From Tistrella mobilis (GTDB lineage Bacteria > Pseudomonadota > Alphaproteobacteria > Tistrellales > Tistrellaceae), in assembly GCF_039634785.1 (NCBI RefSeq), contig NZ_JBBIAB010000010.1, forward strand, positions 152,036 through 216,035: DNA of 64,000 nt, read 5' to 3'. This document shows positions 27,505-36,589 of the stretch, piece after piece (position 1 is the stretch's first letter; the number at the start of each line of letters is the position of its first letter). The notes beneath the pieces are model-generated. The model saw only the letters and a list, made by a program, of their open reading frames with translations. It was not told the origin of the DNA and ran no database searches. A program made the translations under genes and the position numbers.

Positions 27505-28539
27505 TCACGAAGCCTTGGCGGCCTTCTCGATCTCGGCGGCGCGCTTGTTCAGCGCGTCGAGCTGGGCGTCGATCTCGGCGATCTTCTTCGCCTTCTCGTC
27601 GGCGGCCATGGCCGTATCGGCCTCGAGCTTCGCCTTCGAGCGGAACAGCTCCAGCTGACGGATCGGGATCAGCTGGTCGTTGCTGCTCTTGCGGAACGGC
27701 GCCCAGGTCAGACCCTGCAGAACCGCCTTTTCCTTCTCGGCGTCCGGGCCCTCGACACCATAGGTCAGGAAGAAGCTCGCGATCTTCTCCTTGGCCTCGG
27801 CCGGCAGGCTGGTGCGCCACACGATCGGGTCGGCCGGGATCAGCGGCGACTTCCAGATCACCTTGATCTGCTTGGCCTTCTCGGGGAAGGTCTTCTCAAG
27901 GCGGGCCATGTTCTCGGTGTTGTTGGTCGCAACGTCGACCTGGCCGTTGGCAACCGCCAGCGCATTGGTCTCGTGGTTCGCCGCCAGCGTCCGCTTGAAG
28001 GCGGTGCGGGCATCCACATTGTTCTGGGCGAAGACGTAGTAGCTCGGCACCAGGAAGCCCGAGGTCGAGTTGGGATCGCCGTTGCTGAAGGTCAGATCCT
28101 TGGCCTTGGCCAGCATGTCCTCGACCGAGTTCAGGTCGGTGCGGTCGGCCTGGGTGATCAGCAGCGACCAGTAGCCGGGCGACCCGTCGGCCGCAACCGT
28201 CTGGGCGAAGATCTCGCCGCCGGCGCGGTCCACCGCTTCCATGGCCGACTTGTTGCCGTACCAGGCGACGTCGACCTTGTCGAAGCGCATGCCCTGGATG
28301 ATGCCGGCATAGTCAGGCGCAAAGAAGGCCTTCACCTCGACGCCCAGCTTGCGCGACATGTCGGCCAGGAACGGGTCCCACATGGTCTTCAGGTTCTGGG
28401 TCGACTCGGTCGAGATGATGCCGAAGTTGATCTCCTTCATCGAGGTGATCTTCATGTCTTCGGCAGCGGCGGCCGGCAGGGCCGAACCGACGGCGATGGC
28501 GGCCGCCACGGCCACCTGGGTCAGACGCTTCAGGAACAT
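27505..28539 (-). CDS. phnD: Phosphonate ABC transporter substrate-binding protein PhnD
   Basis: 344 residues. The signal peptide starts [10 protein letters not shown] and ends [10 protein letters not shown]. The mature part has [14 protein letters not shown], then [21 protein letters not shown], the PhnD hallmark with ligand-binding Tyr and Trp residues, and later [17 protein letters not shown]. It captures alkylphosphonates in the periplasm. The last 45 residues form a Lys/Ala/Glu-rich helix absent from many PhnD proteins. I chose ATG 28539; GGAAGG lies 10 nt upstream. Confidence 0.93.
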   Translation of the reverse strand: MFLKRLTQVAVAAAIAVGSALPAAAAEDMKITSMKEINFGIISTESTQNLKTMWDPFLADMSRKLGVEVKAFFAPDYAGIIQGMRFDKVDVAWYGNKSAMEAVDRAGGEIFAQTVAADGSPGYWSLLITQADRTDLNSVEDMLAKAKDLTFSNGDPNSTSGFLVPSYYVFAQNNVDARTAFKRTLAANHETNALAVANGQVDVATNNTENMARLEKTFPEKAKQIKVIWKSPLIPADPIVWRTSLPAEAKEKIASFFLTYGVEGPDAEKEKAVLQGLTWAPFRKSSNDQLIPIRQLELFRSKAKLEADTAMAADEKAKKIAEIDAQLDALNKRAAEIEKAAKAS

Positions 28540-28605
28540 GGGGTGCATGCCTTCCATGGGGCGTGGGATGCGTGAGGCGGAAGCGTTGGGTGGCAGGGCG
28601 CGGCG

Positions 28606-29460
28606 TCAGACCGCCAGCGCCTGCCCCGCAGAAGCAGAGGCAGCGGCCGGTGCGGCGCGATCGCGCGCAGGCAGGCCGATATCCTCGATCTCGGTCCCGT
28701 AAAGACGGGCGAGCATGTCGTTGGTCAGCGCGGCAGACGGGCCGTCATAGACCAGCCTGCCCTTCGAAAGCGCGATCACCCGCGAGCAGTAGCGGAGCGC
28801 GTAATCCACCTGGTGCAGCGAGACCACGACGGTGGTGCCGTCCTCGACATTGATCCGGGCGAGCGTGTCCATCACCCGCCGGGCGCTTTCCGGGTCCAGA
28901 GACGCGATCGGCTCGTCGGCCATGATCACCTCGGCCTGCTGGACCAGCGCCCGGGCGATCGCCGCCCGCTGCTGCTGGCCGCCCGACAGGGTGGAGGCGC
29001 GGCGATGAGCCCATTCGGCGATGCCGACCCGCTCCAGCGACGCCAGCGCCCGCATGCGGTCGTCGCGCCGGAAGCGCCCCGTGATCACCCGCCAGAGCGG
29101 CAGGTTGCCGAGCGTGCCGGTCAGCACATTGGTGATCACCGTCAGCCGGCCGACCAGGTTGAACTGCTGGAAGACCACGCCGATCCGGGCGCGGCGCCGG
29201 CGGATGTCGCGGGCGATGCGGCCGTTCTTCTGCACCGAACCGCCCAGCATGCGGATCTCGCCGCCTTCCGTGCGGTCCGAGGCGATCAGGCCGGAAAGAT
29301 GGCGCATCAGCGTCGACTTGCCCGAGCCCGAGGCACCGATCAGGGCGACCATTTCGCCCCGGGCGACCTGGAAGCTCACGCCGTCCAGCGCACGATGGCC
29401 ACGGAACGTCTTGGTCAGGCGCGCCACCTCGATGGCGGGTGCGCTGGCGCTGTCGGTCAT
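28606..29460 (-). CDS. phnC: Phosphonate ABC transporter ATP-binding protein PhnC
   Basis: 284 residues. Walker A is GASGSGKST, the Q-loop [12 protein letters not shown], the signature [15 protein letters not shown], Walker [13 protein letters not shown], and the H-loop SLHQVDYAL, which is typical of PhnC. It powers PhnDE import. It is the first gene of the phnCDE transcription unit, with a candidate PhoB-controlled promoter about 150-190 nt upstream. ATG 29460 is preferred to an in-frame ATG at 29490 because the conserved domain begins soon after it. Confidence 0.93.
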   Translation of the reverse strand: MTDSASAPAIEVARLTKTFRGHRALDGVSFQVARGEMVALIGASGSGKSTLMRHLSGLIASDRTEGGEIRMLGGSVQKNGRIARDIRRRRARIGVVFQQFNLVGRLTVITNVLTGTLGNLPLWRVITGRFRRDDRMRALASLERVGIAEWAHRRASTLSGGQQQRAAIARALVQQAEVIMADEPIASLDPESARRVMDTLARINVEDGTTVVVSLHQVDYALRYCSRVIALSKGRLVYDGPSAALTNDMLARLYGTEIEDIGLPARDRAAPAAASASAGQALAV

Positions 29461-29800
29461 CGCCGGTCGGTCCTTCCGAATGTCCTGCATCGGGGGGCAA
29501 TGTCGTCCCGCGCAGGGGTTCCCCCCGTCGGATACGTCCCGGTCGGGCCGGCCAGGCGGGTTCAGATCACCTGCGGCCGTACCCCGGGCGGCCACATTGC
29601 GCGGCCCCGTCGGCTATCTGATTAGCCGGCTTCGATGACGTTTCGGTGACGACGCGGTAAAGCATTGATGAAGGGCCGCCCCCATGGCATCACGGAGCTG
29701 CCGGAGGGCCCCGCCCCCTAGACAAATCCTTGATACACATCCGCAATTCCGGATCTATCCGGAAGGATGTCGCCCCTTGGTCTTCAGGAGATCCGCGCCG
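29461..29800. other. 340-bp divergent regulatory interval, phnC / DUF1045
   Basis: No gene is visible here. The interval contains a Pho-box-like direct repeat (29635-29652), an adjoining minus-strand -10 candidate, a GGCTA..TAGCC inverted repeat at 29612-29626, and AGGAG (29786-29790) for the DUF1045 gene. Confidence 0.6.
29619..29652 (-). promoter_or_regulatory. Candidate PhoB-dependent promoter of phnCDE
   Basis: On the plus strand ATGACGT-TTCG-GTGACGA (29635-29652) is a 7-4-7 direct repeat. On the minus strand it reads as two NCGTCAY halves, similar to the PhoB consensus (two CTGTCAY separated by 4 bp). TAATCA lies 10 nt downstream on the minus strand (29624-29619), which is the spacing known for PhoB-activated -10 elements. 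It points toward phnC. Confidence 0.55.
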
Positions 29801-30514
29801 ATGCCGGTACCGTACCGTGCCGCCCTTTACGTCATGCCCGGCACCTCGGATCCGCTGGGGGCCTTCGGGGCTGCCTGGCTCGGCCGCGCGGCAGATGGCG
29901 GGCCCCTGGCGCCGCGCCCGGCGGTACCGGAGAACTGGTCCGTCGACGCCCTCGATGCCGTGACGGCAGAGCCGCGGCGCTATGGCTTCCATGCCACCCT
30001 GCGCGCGCCCTTCCGCCCGGCCGAAGGCGTCGATCTGGACGCCATCGAGGCCCGGGCGGCGGAGCTTGCCGCCGCCCTGCCCCGGGTGGTGATCCCGCAA
30101 GGGCTGCAGCTCCGCCGGATCGCGCATTTCCTGGCGCTGGTGCCGGCCGCGCGCTCGGACGCGCTGCAGGATTTCGCCGCCCGGATCGTGGAGGGCACCA
30201 ATGATCTGCGCCGGCCGCTCGATGCCGGGGACCGGGCGAAACGGCTGGCCAAAAGCCGCCTCACCCCGCGGCAGATCGAACTGATGGACCGCTGGGGCTA
30301 CCCCCATGTGCTGGAGGATTTCCGCTTCCACATGACCCTGACCGGCCGGTTGCCCGAAGACGAGCCGGCGGTTGCCCGGCTGTTCGATGCCCTGGCCGGC
30401 GCCACCGCGGCTTTTGCCACCCGGCCCTTCGTCATCGATGCCATTGCAGTCGCCGTGGAAGCCGCGCCGGGCGCGCCCTTCATTTGCCACCGCCGCTTCG
30501 CGCTCCGCGGTTGA
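29801..30514 (+). CDS. DUF1045 phosphonate-metabolism protein, 2H-phosphoesterase-like
   Basis: 237 residues. Two H-x-T motifs, H64-A-T66 (GFHATLRAPF) and H177-M-T179 (FHMTLTGRL), give the duplicated catalytic pattern of 2H phosphoesterases, which act on cyclic phosphates. The DUF1045 family occurs mostly in C-P lyase clusters. AGGAG sits 10 nt before the ATG at 29801. It lies between phnC and phnN on the opposite strand. As phnP is missing, it is a good candidate for opening the 1,2-cyclic ribosyl phosphate made by PhnJ; this is inference. Confidence 0.88.
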   Translation: MPVPYRAALYVMPGTSDPLGAFGAAWLGRAADGGPLAPRPAVPENWSVDALDAVTAEPRRYGFHATLRAPFRPAEGVDLDAIEARAAELAAALPRVVIPQGLQLRRIAHFLALVPAARSDALQDFAARIVEGTNDLRRPLDAGDRAKRLAKSRLTPRQIELMDRWGYPHVLEDFRFHMTLTGRLPEDEPAVARLFDALAGATAAFATRPFVIDAIAVAVEAAPGAPFICHRRFALRG

Positions 30515-30604
30515 TGCGGCAGACGCAGGATGGGATGCTGACACGTCAACGACAACGACGCAAAAGCGCGACATCCCCCTACCGCATCCGAAGGCAGAAT
30601 TTCC

Positions 30605-31180
30605 ATGAAGGGCAAGGTCATCGGCTTCGACAGCCGGACGGGCACGGGCGCCATCGAAGGCGAAGACGGCCTGCGCTATGAATTTTCGGGCACCGAATGG
30701 CGAAGCGTCATCCGCCCCGAAAGCGGTGTTCCGGTCGATTTCCACCCCGAGGGCCAGATGGCCCAGGCGATCTTTCCGGTGCAGGCGCCGGCCGCCGCCC
30801 GGGGCGGGGACGGCTTCTCGTGGTGGGCGTTCTATTTCTCGTTCCGCGGCCGCACCACCCGCAAGCCCTATTGGCTGTATCTGATCCTGCCGGTCTTCGT
30901 GATCAGCATCCTGTTGACCCTGCTCGATGTGGGCCTCGGCACCTACAATGCCGAAACCGGGGGCGGGCTGTTCAGCGGGCTGTTCTCTCTGGCCGCAATC
31001 TGGCCCAGCCTCGCGATCGGCGCCCGCCGCTGCCATGATCGCGGCCGCAGCGGCTGGTTTCAGCTGATCATGCTGATCCCGCTGATCGGCTGGATCTGGC
31101 TGCTGGTCGAAATCGGCTTCCTGCGCGGCACCGAGGGTCCGAACCGGTTCGGTCCCGACCCTCTGCACACCGGCTACTGA
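30605..31180 (+). CDS. DUF805 membrane protein with cold-shock-like N-terminal domain
   Basis: 191 residues. Residues 1-60 (KGKVIGFDSRTGTGAIEGED, then an FSG and a VDFHPEG segment) resemble an OB-fold cold-shock domain. Residues 70-191 are DUF805: SWWAFYFSFRGRTTRKPYW at the start, three to four membrane helices, and RRCHDRGRSGWFQL before the last helices. DUF805 function is unknown. It is 90 nt after DUF1045 on the same strand and convergent to phnN, so it may be a passenger in the phosphonate locus. Confidence 0.82.
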   Translation: MKGKVIGFDSRTGTGAIEGEDGLRYEFSGTEWRSVIRPESGVPVDFHPEGQMAQAIFPVQAPAAARGGDGFSWWAFYFSFRGRTTRKPYWLYLILPVFVISILLTLLDVGLGTYNAETGGGLFSGLFSLAAIWPSLAIGARRCHDRGRSGWFQLIMLIPLIGWIWLLVEIGFLRGTEGPNRFGPDPLHTGY

Positions 31181-31221
31181 TACATTACCCGCGGCCGACG
31201 CATACAGACGACCGGCAGCCG

Positions 31222-31785
31222 TCAGCCGTCGATCGCGCGGATGAAGGCGGCAACGGCGTCGTCCAGCGCGCCGCCATTGTCGACCACAACCACATCGGGC
31301 CCGGCGGGCATCTCCGCCCGGGCCCGGGCCAGGCGGCGCCGGATATCCTCCGGCGTCTCCCGGCCGCGGGCGGCCAGCCGTTCGGCCAGCACCGCATCAG
31401 GGGCATCGACCACCACGATCCTGACCGGCGCCGCCCGCCGCCGGGCATCGTCCAGCACCGCACGCGACACATTGGCGACCACCGTCAGCCCGTCGCGCCG
31501 CGCCGCCGCAACCGTCGCCGGAATGCCGTAGCAAAGGCCGTGGGCCTGCCAGTGCAGCAGGAAGTCGCCGGCCGCCGCCCGGGCCTGGAAGCCGGCGACG
31601 GTTTCGGGCTCGTGATCCTCGCCCCCGGCATCAGCCGGGCGGGTGATCACCCGCCGGACGAAGAGATGACGGCCGCGCGGGGCCAGTTCGGCCCGCGCGC
31701 GCTCCATCAGCGTATCCTTGCCCGCACCCGACGGCCCCACCACCAGGCAGAGCAGGCCCCCGGTCTCACCTTCGGCCGCATCCAT
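31222..31785 (-). CDS. phnN: Ribose 1,5-bisphosphate phosphokinase PhnN
   Basis: 187 residues. The P-loop is VVGPSGAGKDTLM and the fold is guanylate-kinase-like (RRVITRPADAGGEDHE and HWQAHGLCYGIP are typical). PhnN phosphorylates ribose 1,5-bisphosphate to PRPP, the last step of the C-P lyase pathway. It starts 2 nt after the phnM stop and is the last gene of phnGHIJKLMN. Confidence 0.92.
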   Translation of the reverse strand: MDAAEGETGGLLCLVVGPSGAGKDTLMERARAELAPRGRHLFVRRVITRPADAGGEDHEPETVAGFQARAAAGDFLLHWQAHGLCYGIPATVAAARRDGLTVVANVSRAVLDDARRRAAPVRIVVVDAPDAVLAERLAARGRETPEDIRRRLARARAEMPAGPDVVVVDNGGALDDAVAAFIRAIDG

Positions 31786-31787
31786 GA

Positions 31788-32933
31788 TCAGAGCACCTGC
31801 CGGCCGCGCCGCCAGACGTTCCGGATCAGCGGCACATGGCCATCGACCACGGCGAAGCGCACCAGATCGGCCTGTGCGCCGGCCGCGATCCGGCCGCGAT
31901 CGTCCAGCCCGACCGCGCGTGCCGGAATGTCGGTGACGGTGCGAATGGCGGCTGCCAGCCCCACCCCCTCCACATCCGCCAGCATCATGGCCGCATGCAG
32001 CAGGCTCGCCGGCACGTAATCCGACGACAGCACGTCGAGCAGCCCGGCTTCGGCAAGCGCCCGGGCCGAGACATTGCCGGAATGAGAGCCGCCCCGCACC
32101 AGATTGGGCGCCCCCATCAGCACCGCCATGCCGGCGGCCTTCGATGCGCGCGCCGCCTCGATGGTGGTCGGGAACTCGGCCACCGAACAGCCATCGGCCT
32201 CGGCCTCGGCCACATGGTCGGCCGTGGCGTCGTCGTGAGAGGCGAGCGCATAGCCGCGGGTCCGCGCCTGCGCCACCACATAGGCGCGGTTGGCGGGCGC
32301 GTATTCCGCCTGCATGCGCTTCTGGTTGACGATCATCTCCTCGATCTCGTCGGGACCCACACCGTGCTTGCCCATGTAGTATTCGCGGTATTTCGCCTCG
32401 TCGACGAACTGCCGCTGGCCGGGGGTGTGGTCCATGATCGACAGCATGCCGGTCAGCGGATGACCGACCAGCGGCTCGACCAGCGCCTGCATCCGTTCAT
32501 GGGCGATCTCGCAGCGCAGATGCAGAAGATGGTCGACGCGGAGCAGGTCGCGGGCCTTGGCATCGGCCACCGCCTCGATCATGTCGGCCAGATCGCGCGC
32601 CCGGTTGCCCTGTTTCAGATCGCCGATGGTCACGGCGTCGAAGACCGTTGTGATGCCGGCCGCAGCCAGTTCCGCATCATGTGCCCGCACGGCCGGCAGC
32701 GACGGCCAGCGCACCCCCGGCCGCGGCGCGAAATGCCGCTCCAGATTGTCGGTGTGCAGCTCCACCAGCCCCGGGATCAGATGATCGCCCTCAAGGTCGA
32801 TCGCGCCGGCAAGGCCCGAAACCCCTTCGGCCAGTTCGACGATACGACCCTCTGCCACCACCACGGTCGCCCGCGGCAGCACGGTTTCGGGCGTCACCAC
32901 CCGGGCATTGGTCAGGATGGTCTGGGCGGTCAT
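31788..32933 (-). CDS. phnM: PhnM, alpha-D-ribose 1-methylphosphonate 5-triphosphate diphosphatase
   Basis: 381 residues of the amidohydrolase superfamily. Metal-binding motifs are visible: LVELHTDNLERHF near residue 60, LHLRCEIAHE, ALASHDDAT and VLSSDYVPASLLHA. It removes pyrophosphate from the triphosphate intermediate, giving the 5-phosphate that PhnJ cleaves. The ATG at 32933 overlaps the phnL stop in an ATGA arrangement, so translation is coupled. Confidence 0.94.
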   Translation of the reverse strand: MTAQTILTNARVVTPETVLPRATVVVAEGRIVELAEGVSGLAGAIDLEGDHLIPGLVELHTDNLERHFAPRPGVRWPSLPAVRAHDAELAAAGITTVFDAVTIGDLKQGNRARDLADMIEAVADAKARDLLRVDHLLHLRCEIAHERMQALVEPLVGHPLTGMLSIMDHTPGQRQFVDEAKYREYYMGKHGVGPDEIEEMIVNQKRMQAEYAPANRAYVVAQARTRGYALASHDDATADHVAEAEADGCSVAEFPTTIEAARASKAAGMAVLMGAPNLVRGGSHSGNVSARALAEAGLLDVLSSDYVPASLLHAAMMLADVEGVGLAAAIRTVTDIPARAVGLDDRGRIAAGAQADLVRFAVVDGHVPLIRNVWRRGRQVL

Positions 32934-33679
32934 GCGGCGGCTCCGGCGGGGGTGAGGGGCAGAAGGCGGGTCGCCAGGCGGTCGCGCACCGCCCGGTCGT
33001 GGAAGATGGCGACGATCGCGGCACCATTGCTGCGGGCGGCTTCGATCAGCCCGCAGGCCGCATCGACATTGCCGGCATCCAGAGAGGCGGTCGGCTCGTC
33101 CAGCAGCAGCACCGGATGGCCGGCGGCCAGGCCGCGGGCGATGTTCACCCGCTGCTGCTCGCCGCCCGAGAACGTAGCGGGCGGCAGCGACCACAGCCGT
33201 TCGGGCAGGTTCAGCGCCGTCAGCAGTTCGGCCGCGCGCGCCTCGGCCTCGGCCGCCCCCGCCCCGCGCCGACGCAGCGGCTCGGCGACGATCCTGAGGG
33301 TTGCGACACGCGGGATCACCCGCAGGAACTGGCTGACATAGCCCATGGTCCGGCGGCGGACATCCAGCACCTCGCGCGGCTCCGCCCTGCACATGTCGAC
33401 CACATCTGCGCCATGGCGGACCAGAACCCGGCCCTGATCGGCCAGATAATTGGCATAGAGGGTTTTGAGCAGGGTGCTCTTGCCGGTCCCGGAAGGGCCG
33501 TCCAGCACCACGCATTCGCCGGGCGCCACTTCCAGATCGACCCGATCGAGCACCGGCAGCCGCACGCCGCCCTGGGTGTGGAGCACGAAGGTCTTGGAGA
33601 TGCCTTCGGCCTTCAGCCGCCAGCCATCCGCGACCGGCATCGCCGTTCCGGCCAAATCTTGCGTCATCGGGGTCACCAT
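32930..33679 (-). CDS. phnL: PhnL, ABC-type subunit of the C-P lyase system
   Basis: 249 residues. Walker A is GPSGTGKSTLLKTLYANY, the Q-loop region GYVSQFLRVIPRV, the signature FSGGEQQRVNIARG and Walker B VLLLDEPTASLD. PhnL supports the C-P lyase core complex rather than transport. Start ATG 33679 lies 4 nt downstream of phnK; an ATG four codons later is also possible. It overlaps phnM. Confidence 0.92.
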   Translation of the reverse strand: MVTPMTQDLAGTAMPVADGWRLKAEGISKTFVLHTQGGVRLPVLDRVDLEVAPGECVVLDGPSGTGKSTLLKTLYANYLADQGRVLVRHGADVVDMCRAEPREVLDVRRRTMGYVSQFLRVIPRVATLRIVAEPLRRRGAGAAEAEARAAELLTALNLPERLWSLPPATFSGGEQQRVNIARGLAAGHPVLLLDEPTASLDAGNVDAACGLIEAARSNGAAIVAIFHDRAVRDRLATRLLPLTPAGAAA

Positions 33680-33683
33680 CGGA

Positions 33684-34493
33684 TCAGACCTGGAGCACGG
33701 AAGAGACGAGCAGCTGGGTATAGGGGTGCTGCGGGTCGTCGAGGATCTGGTCGGTCAGCCCCTGTTCCACCACCCGGCCGCGGCGCATCACCATCAGCCG
33801 GTCGGCGAGCAGACGGGCGACCGCCAGGTCGTGGGTGACGATCAGCACCGACAGGCCCAGATCCTCGTTCAGTTCGCGGATCAGGTCGAGCAGCCGCGCC
33901 TGCACCGAAACGTCGAGCCCGCCGGTCGGCTCGTCCATGAACACCAGCCTGGGACCGATCACCAGATTGCGGGCGATCTGCAGGCGCTGCTGCATGCCGC
34001 CGGAAAAGGTGCGCGGCAGGTCGTCGATCCGCCCGCCGTCGATTTCCACCCGTCCCAGCCAGTCGAGCGCCCGGTCGCGGATCCGGCCGTAATGCCGCGC
34101 ACCGGTCGCCATCAGCGGTTCGCCGACATTGGCACCGGCGGAAACATCCAGCCGCAGCCCGTCGCGCGGGTTCTGGTGGACGATGCCCCATTCCTCGCGC
34201 GCCAGCCGGCGACGCTCGGCCTCGCCCATGGTCACCACGTCATGGGTGGCGCCGGCGCGGTCGGTGTAAAGCGCCCGTCCGCCATCGGTCTCGATCCGCC
34301 CCGACAGCATGCCGAGCAGCGTGGTCTTGCCCGACCCGCTCTCGCCCACGATGCCCAGCACCTCTCCCGGCCACATCCGGAACGAGACGTCGGTGCAGGC
34401 GATGGCGGTGCCGTAGCGCTTCTCCAGCCCCTCCACCGCCAGCAGCGGCCGGGCGGGGGACAGGGTCTCGGCGGCCTTTGCGATCGCGTTCAT
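33684..34493 (-). CDS. phnK: PhnK, ABC-type subunit of the C-P lyase system
   Basis: 269 residues. Walker A is VGESGSGKTTLLGML, the signature FSGGMQQRLQIARNL and Walker B LVFMDEPTGGLD. The C-terminus (DPQHPYTQLLVSSVLQV) resembles oligopeptide-type ATPases, as in known PhnK proteins. PhnK docks on the PhnGHIJ core. Its start overlaps the phnJ stop by 4 nt. Confidence 0.93.
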   Translation of the reverse strand: MNAIAKAAETLSPARPLLAVEGLEKRYGTAIACTDVSFRMWPGEVLGIVGESGSGKTTLLGMLSGRIETDGGRALYTDRAGATHDVVTMGEAERRRLAREEWGIVHQNPRDGLRLDVSAGANVGEPLMATGARHYGRIRDRALDWLGRVEIDGGRIDDLPRTFSGGMQQRLQIARNLVIGPRLVFMDEPTGGLDVSVQARLLDLIRELNEDLGLSVLIVTHDLAVARLLADRLMVMRRGRVVEQGLTDQILDDPQHPYTQLLVSSVLQV

Positions 34494-35428
34494 CGCGCGC
34501 CCTCCTCGCCCGGATGGAACGGGGCATCCATGCCCGGCCCCTCATGGCCGGCCTCGCGCCGGCTGGTGCAGTGATCGGTGTCGGAACAGACGAAGATACG
34601 CCCGCCCCGGTCGTCGACGATCACCTCGTCCAGATAGCTGTCGGTGGCACCGCACAGCGCGCAGGGCCGGTCCCAGCCTTCCACGTCGAAGGGGTGGTCC
34701 TCGAAATCCAGGCTGCGCACGGTGGTATGGGGCGGGATCGCATAGATCCGCTTCTCGCGCCCGGCGCCGAACAGCTGCAGGAAGGGCGCATCGTCCAGCT
34801 TGGGGTTGTCGAATTTGGGAATGGGCGACGGCCGCGCCAGATGCCGCCCCGCCACCATCACCGGATAGTCATAGGTGGTGGCGATGCGGCCATGGCGGGC
34901 GATGTCTTCGTAGAGCTTCACATGCATCGCGCCATATTCCGCCAGCGCATGCATGCGACGGGTCTCGGTCTCGCGCGGCTCCAGCCAGCGCAGCGGTTCC
35001 GGGATCGGCACCTGATAGACCAGGATCTGGTCTTCCGTCAGCCGGGCCTCGGGCACGCGGTGGCGGGTCTGGATGATGGTCGCCTCGCGCGTCCGCTCGG
35101 TGGTCGCCACCCCGGCGGTGCGGGCGAAGAAGCGGCGGATCGACACGGCGTTGGTGGTATCGTCCGCCCCCTGGTCGATGACCTTGAGCACGTCGTCCCG
35201 GCCAAGCACGGCGGCGGTCACCTGGATACCGCCGGTGCCCCAGCCATAGGGCAGCGGCATTTCGCGGCTGGCGAAGGGCACCTGATAGCCGGGGATGGCG
35301 ACGCCTTTCAGGATCGCCCGGCGGATCATCCGCTTGGTCTGCTCGTCCAGATAGGCGAAGTTGTAGCCGTCGGCGCTGCTGCCATCGGCGTCAGCGGCAA
35401 GAACGGTGGTCGTCGCGGGGGAGGTCAT
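34490..35428 (-). CDS. phnJ: PhnJ, C-P lyase (radical SAM, alpha-D-ribose 1-methylphosphonate 5-phosphate lyase)
   Basis: 312 residues. The four Cys typical of PhnJ are present with exact spacing, C256-x2-C259-x21-C281-x5-C287, within RPCALCG and VCSDTDHC. Three of them hold the [4Fe-4S] cluster and one forms the thiyl radical. Other conserved regions include AYLDEQTKRMIRRAILKGVA and YGWGTGGIQ. It breaks the carbon-phosphorus bond to release the hydrocarbon and ribosyl 1,2-cyclic phosphate 5-phosphate. Start and stop overlap phnI and phnK by 4 nt each. Confidence 0.96.
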   Translation of the reverse strand: MTSPATTTVLAADADGSSADGYNFAYLDEQTKRMIRRAILKGVAIPGYQVPFASREMPLPYGWGTGGIQVTAAVLGRDDVLKVIDQGADDTTNAVSIRRFFARTAGVATTERTREATIIQTRHRVPEARLTEDQILVYQVPIPEPLRWLEPRETETRRMHALAEYGAMHVKLYEDIARHGRIATTYDYPVMVAGRHLARPSPIPKFDNPKLDDAPFLQLFGAGREKRIYAIPPHTTVRSLDFEDHPFDVEGWDRPCALCGATDSYLDEVIVDDRGGRIFVCSDTDHCTSRREAGHEGPGMDAPFHPGEEGAR

Positions 35429-36585
35429 TCTGCCGCGTCCCTGTCCTGGTCGTCAGCGTCCTGGTCGTCAGCGTCCTGGTCGTCAGCGTCCTGTCGGCCA
35501 CCATGCCGCTCGCCATGCGCGCGGCGCAGGCGGCGGACCATGTCGAGTTCCGACTGGAAATCGACGTAATGCGGCAGCTTCAGATGCTGCACGAAGCCCG
35601 AGGCTTCGACATTGTCGGCGTGGTAGAGCACGAATTCCGGATCCTGGGCCGGGCCCATCACCGCCTCGCCCAGCTCGCCCGCGCGCATCGCCCGGTCGAC
35701 CAGCGCCATGGCCATGGCCTTGCGTTCGACCTGGCCGAAGCCCAGCCCGTAGCCGCGGGTGAATTGCGGCGGCGCCGCCGCCGTGCCCCGGAACTGGTTG
35801 ATCATCTGGCATTCGGTCAGCTCGATCTCGCCGATCTCGACCGCAAAACCCAGCTCTTCGGGGACCATCTCGACGGCGACCCGGCCGATGCGGATCTCGC
35901 CCGCGAAGGGATGGCTGTTGGCATAGCCGCGCTGGGTCGAATAGCCGAGCGCCAGCAGAAAACCCTCGTCGCCGCGGGCCAGGCTCTGCAGCCGCAGCGC
36001 CCGGTCGGCCGGGAAGTCCAGCGGCTCGCGGGTGAGGTCGGGGACCGTCTCTTCGTCCTCGTCCACGGCGGGCAGCTCGCGCTCGATCAGCCCTTCATGG
36101 TTCAGCAGATCGGTGACCCGCGGCATGGCGTCGTCCAGGGGCTCGGCCAGCGGCAGAACCGGTTCCGGGGCGCTGCCGCCCGCCAGCAGGCCGAAATCCA
36201 GCAGGCGATGGGTATAGTCGAAGGTCGAGCCCAGCACCTGGCCGCCCGGCAGATCCTTGAAGGTGGCCGAGATGCGCCGGGCGATCGCCATGCGCGCGGT
36301 ATCGACCGGCTCCGTCGCACCGAAGCGCGGCAGGGTGGTGCGATAGGCCCTGAGCAGGAAGATCGCTTCGACCAGGTCGCCCTGGGCCTGTTTGATGGCG
36401 AGCCCGGCGAGTTCGGGATCATAGACCGAGCCTTCGGTCATCACCCGGTCGACCGCCCGGCCCAGCTGGCCGGTGATCTGGTCGACGCCAAGCTCCGCCA
36501 CCTGCGGGTCGCCGCGGCGGTCTTCCGCCAGCAGCCGGTGGGCATTGGCGATCGCCGCCTCGCCGCCCTTGACCGCAACATACAT
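35425..36585 (-). CDS. phnI: PhnI, core subunit of the C-P lyase complex
   Basis: 386 residues. YVAVKGGEAAIANAHRLL at the start and LALGYSTQRGYANSHPFAGE, GFAVEIGEIELTECQMINQF in the middle are PhnI hallmarks. PhnI attaches the phosphonate to ATP in place of adenine, with PhnG and PhnH. The C-terminus ends in a low-complexity acidic tail of three DADDQ repeats, produced by a 15-bp tandem repeat. This tail is unlikely to be structured. Its stop overlaps phnJ. Confidence 0.95.
   Translation of the reverse strand: MYVAVKGGEAAIANAHRLLAEDRRGDPQVAELGVDQITGQLGRAVDRVMTEGSVYDPELAGLAIKQAQGDLVEAIFLLRAYRTTLPRFGATEPVDTARMAIARRISATFKDLPGGQVLGSTFDYTHRLLDFGLLAGGSAPEPVLPLAEPLDDAMPRVTDLLNHEGLIERELPAVDEDEETVPDLTREPLDFPADRALRLQSLARGDEGFLLALGYSTQRGYANSHPFAGEIRIGRVAVEMVPEELGFAVEIGEIELTECQMINQFRGTAAAPPQFTRGYGLGFGQVERKAMAMALVDRAMRAGELGEAVMGPAQDPEFVLYHADNVEASGFVQHLKLPHYVDFQSELDMVRRLRRAHGERHGGRQDADDQDADDQDADDQDRDAAE
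35443..35487. repeat. 15-bp tandem repeat in the 3' end of phnI
   Basis: Three perfect copies of GTCCTGGTCGTCAGC lie at 35443-35457, 35458-35472 and 35473-35487. They encode DADDQ three times near the PhnI C-terminus, and the length in codons keeps the frame. Copy number could vary between strains. Confidence 0.85.
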
Positions 36586-36589
36586 CGGA

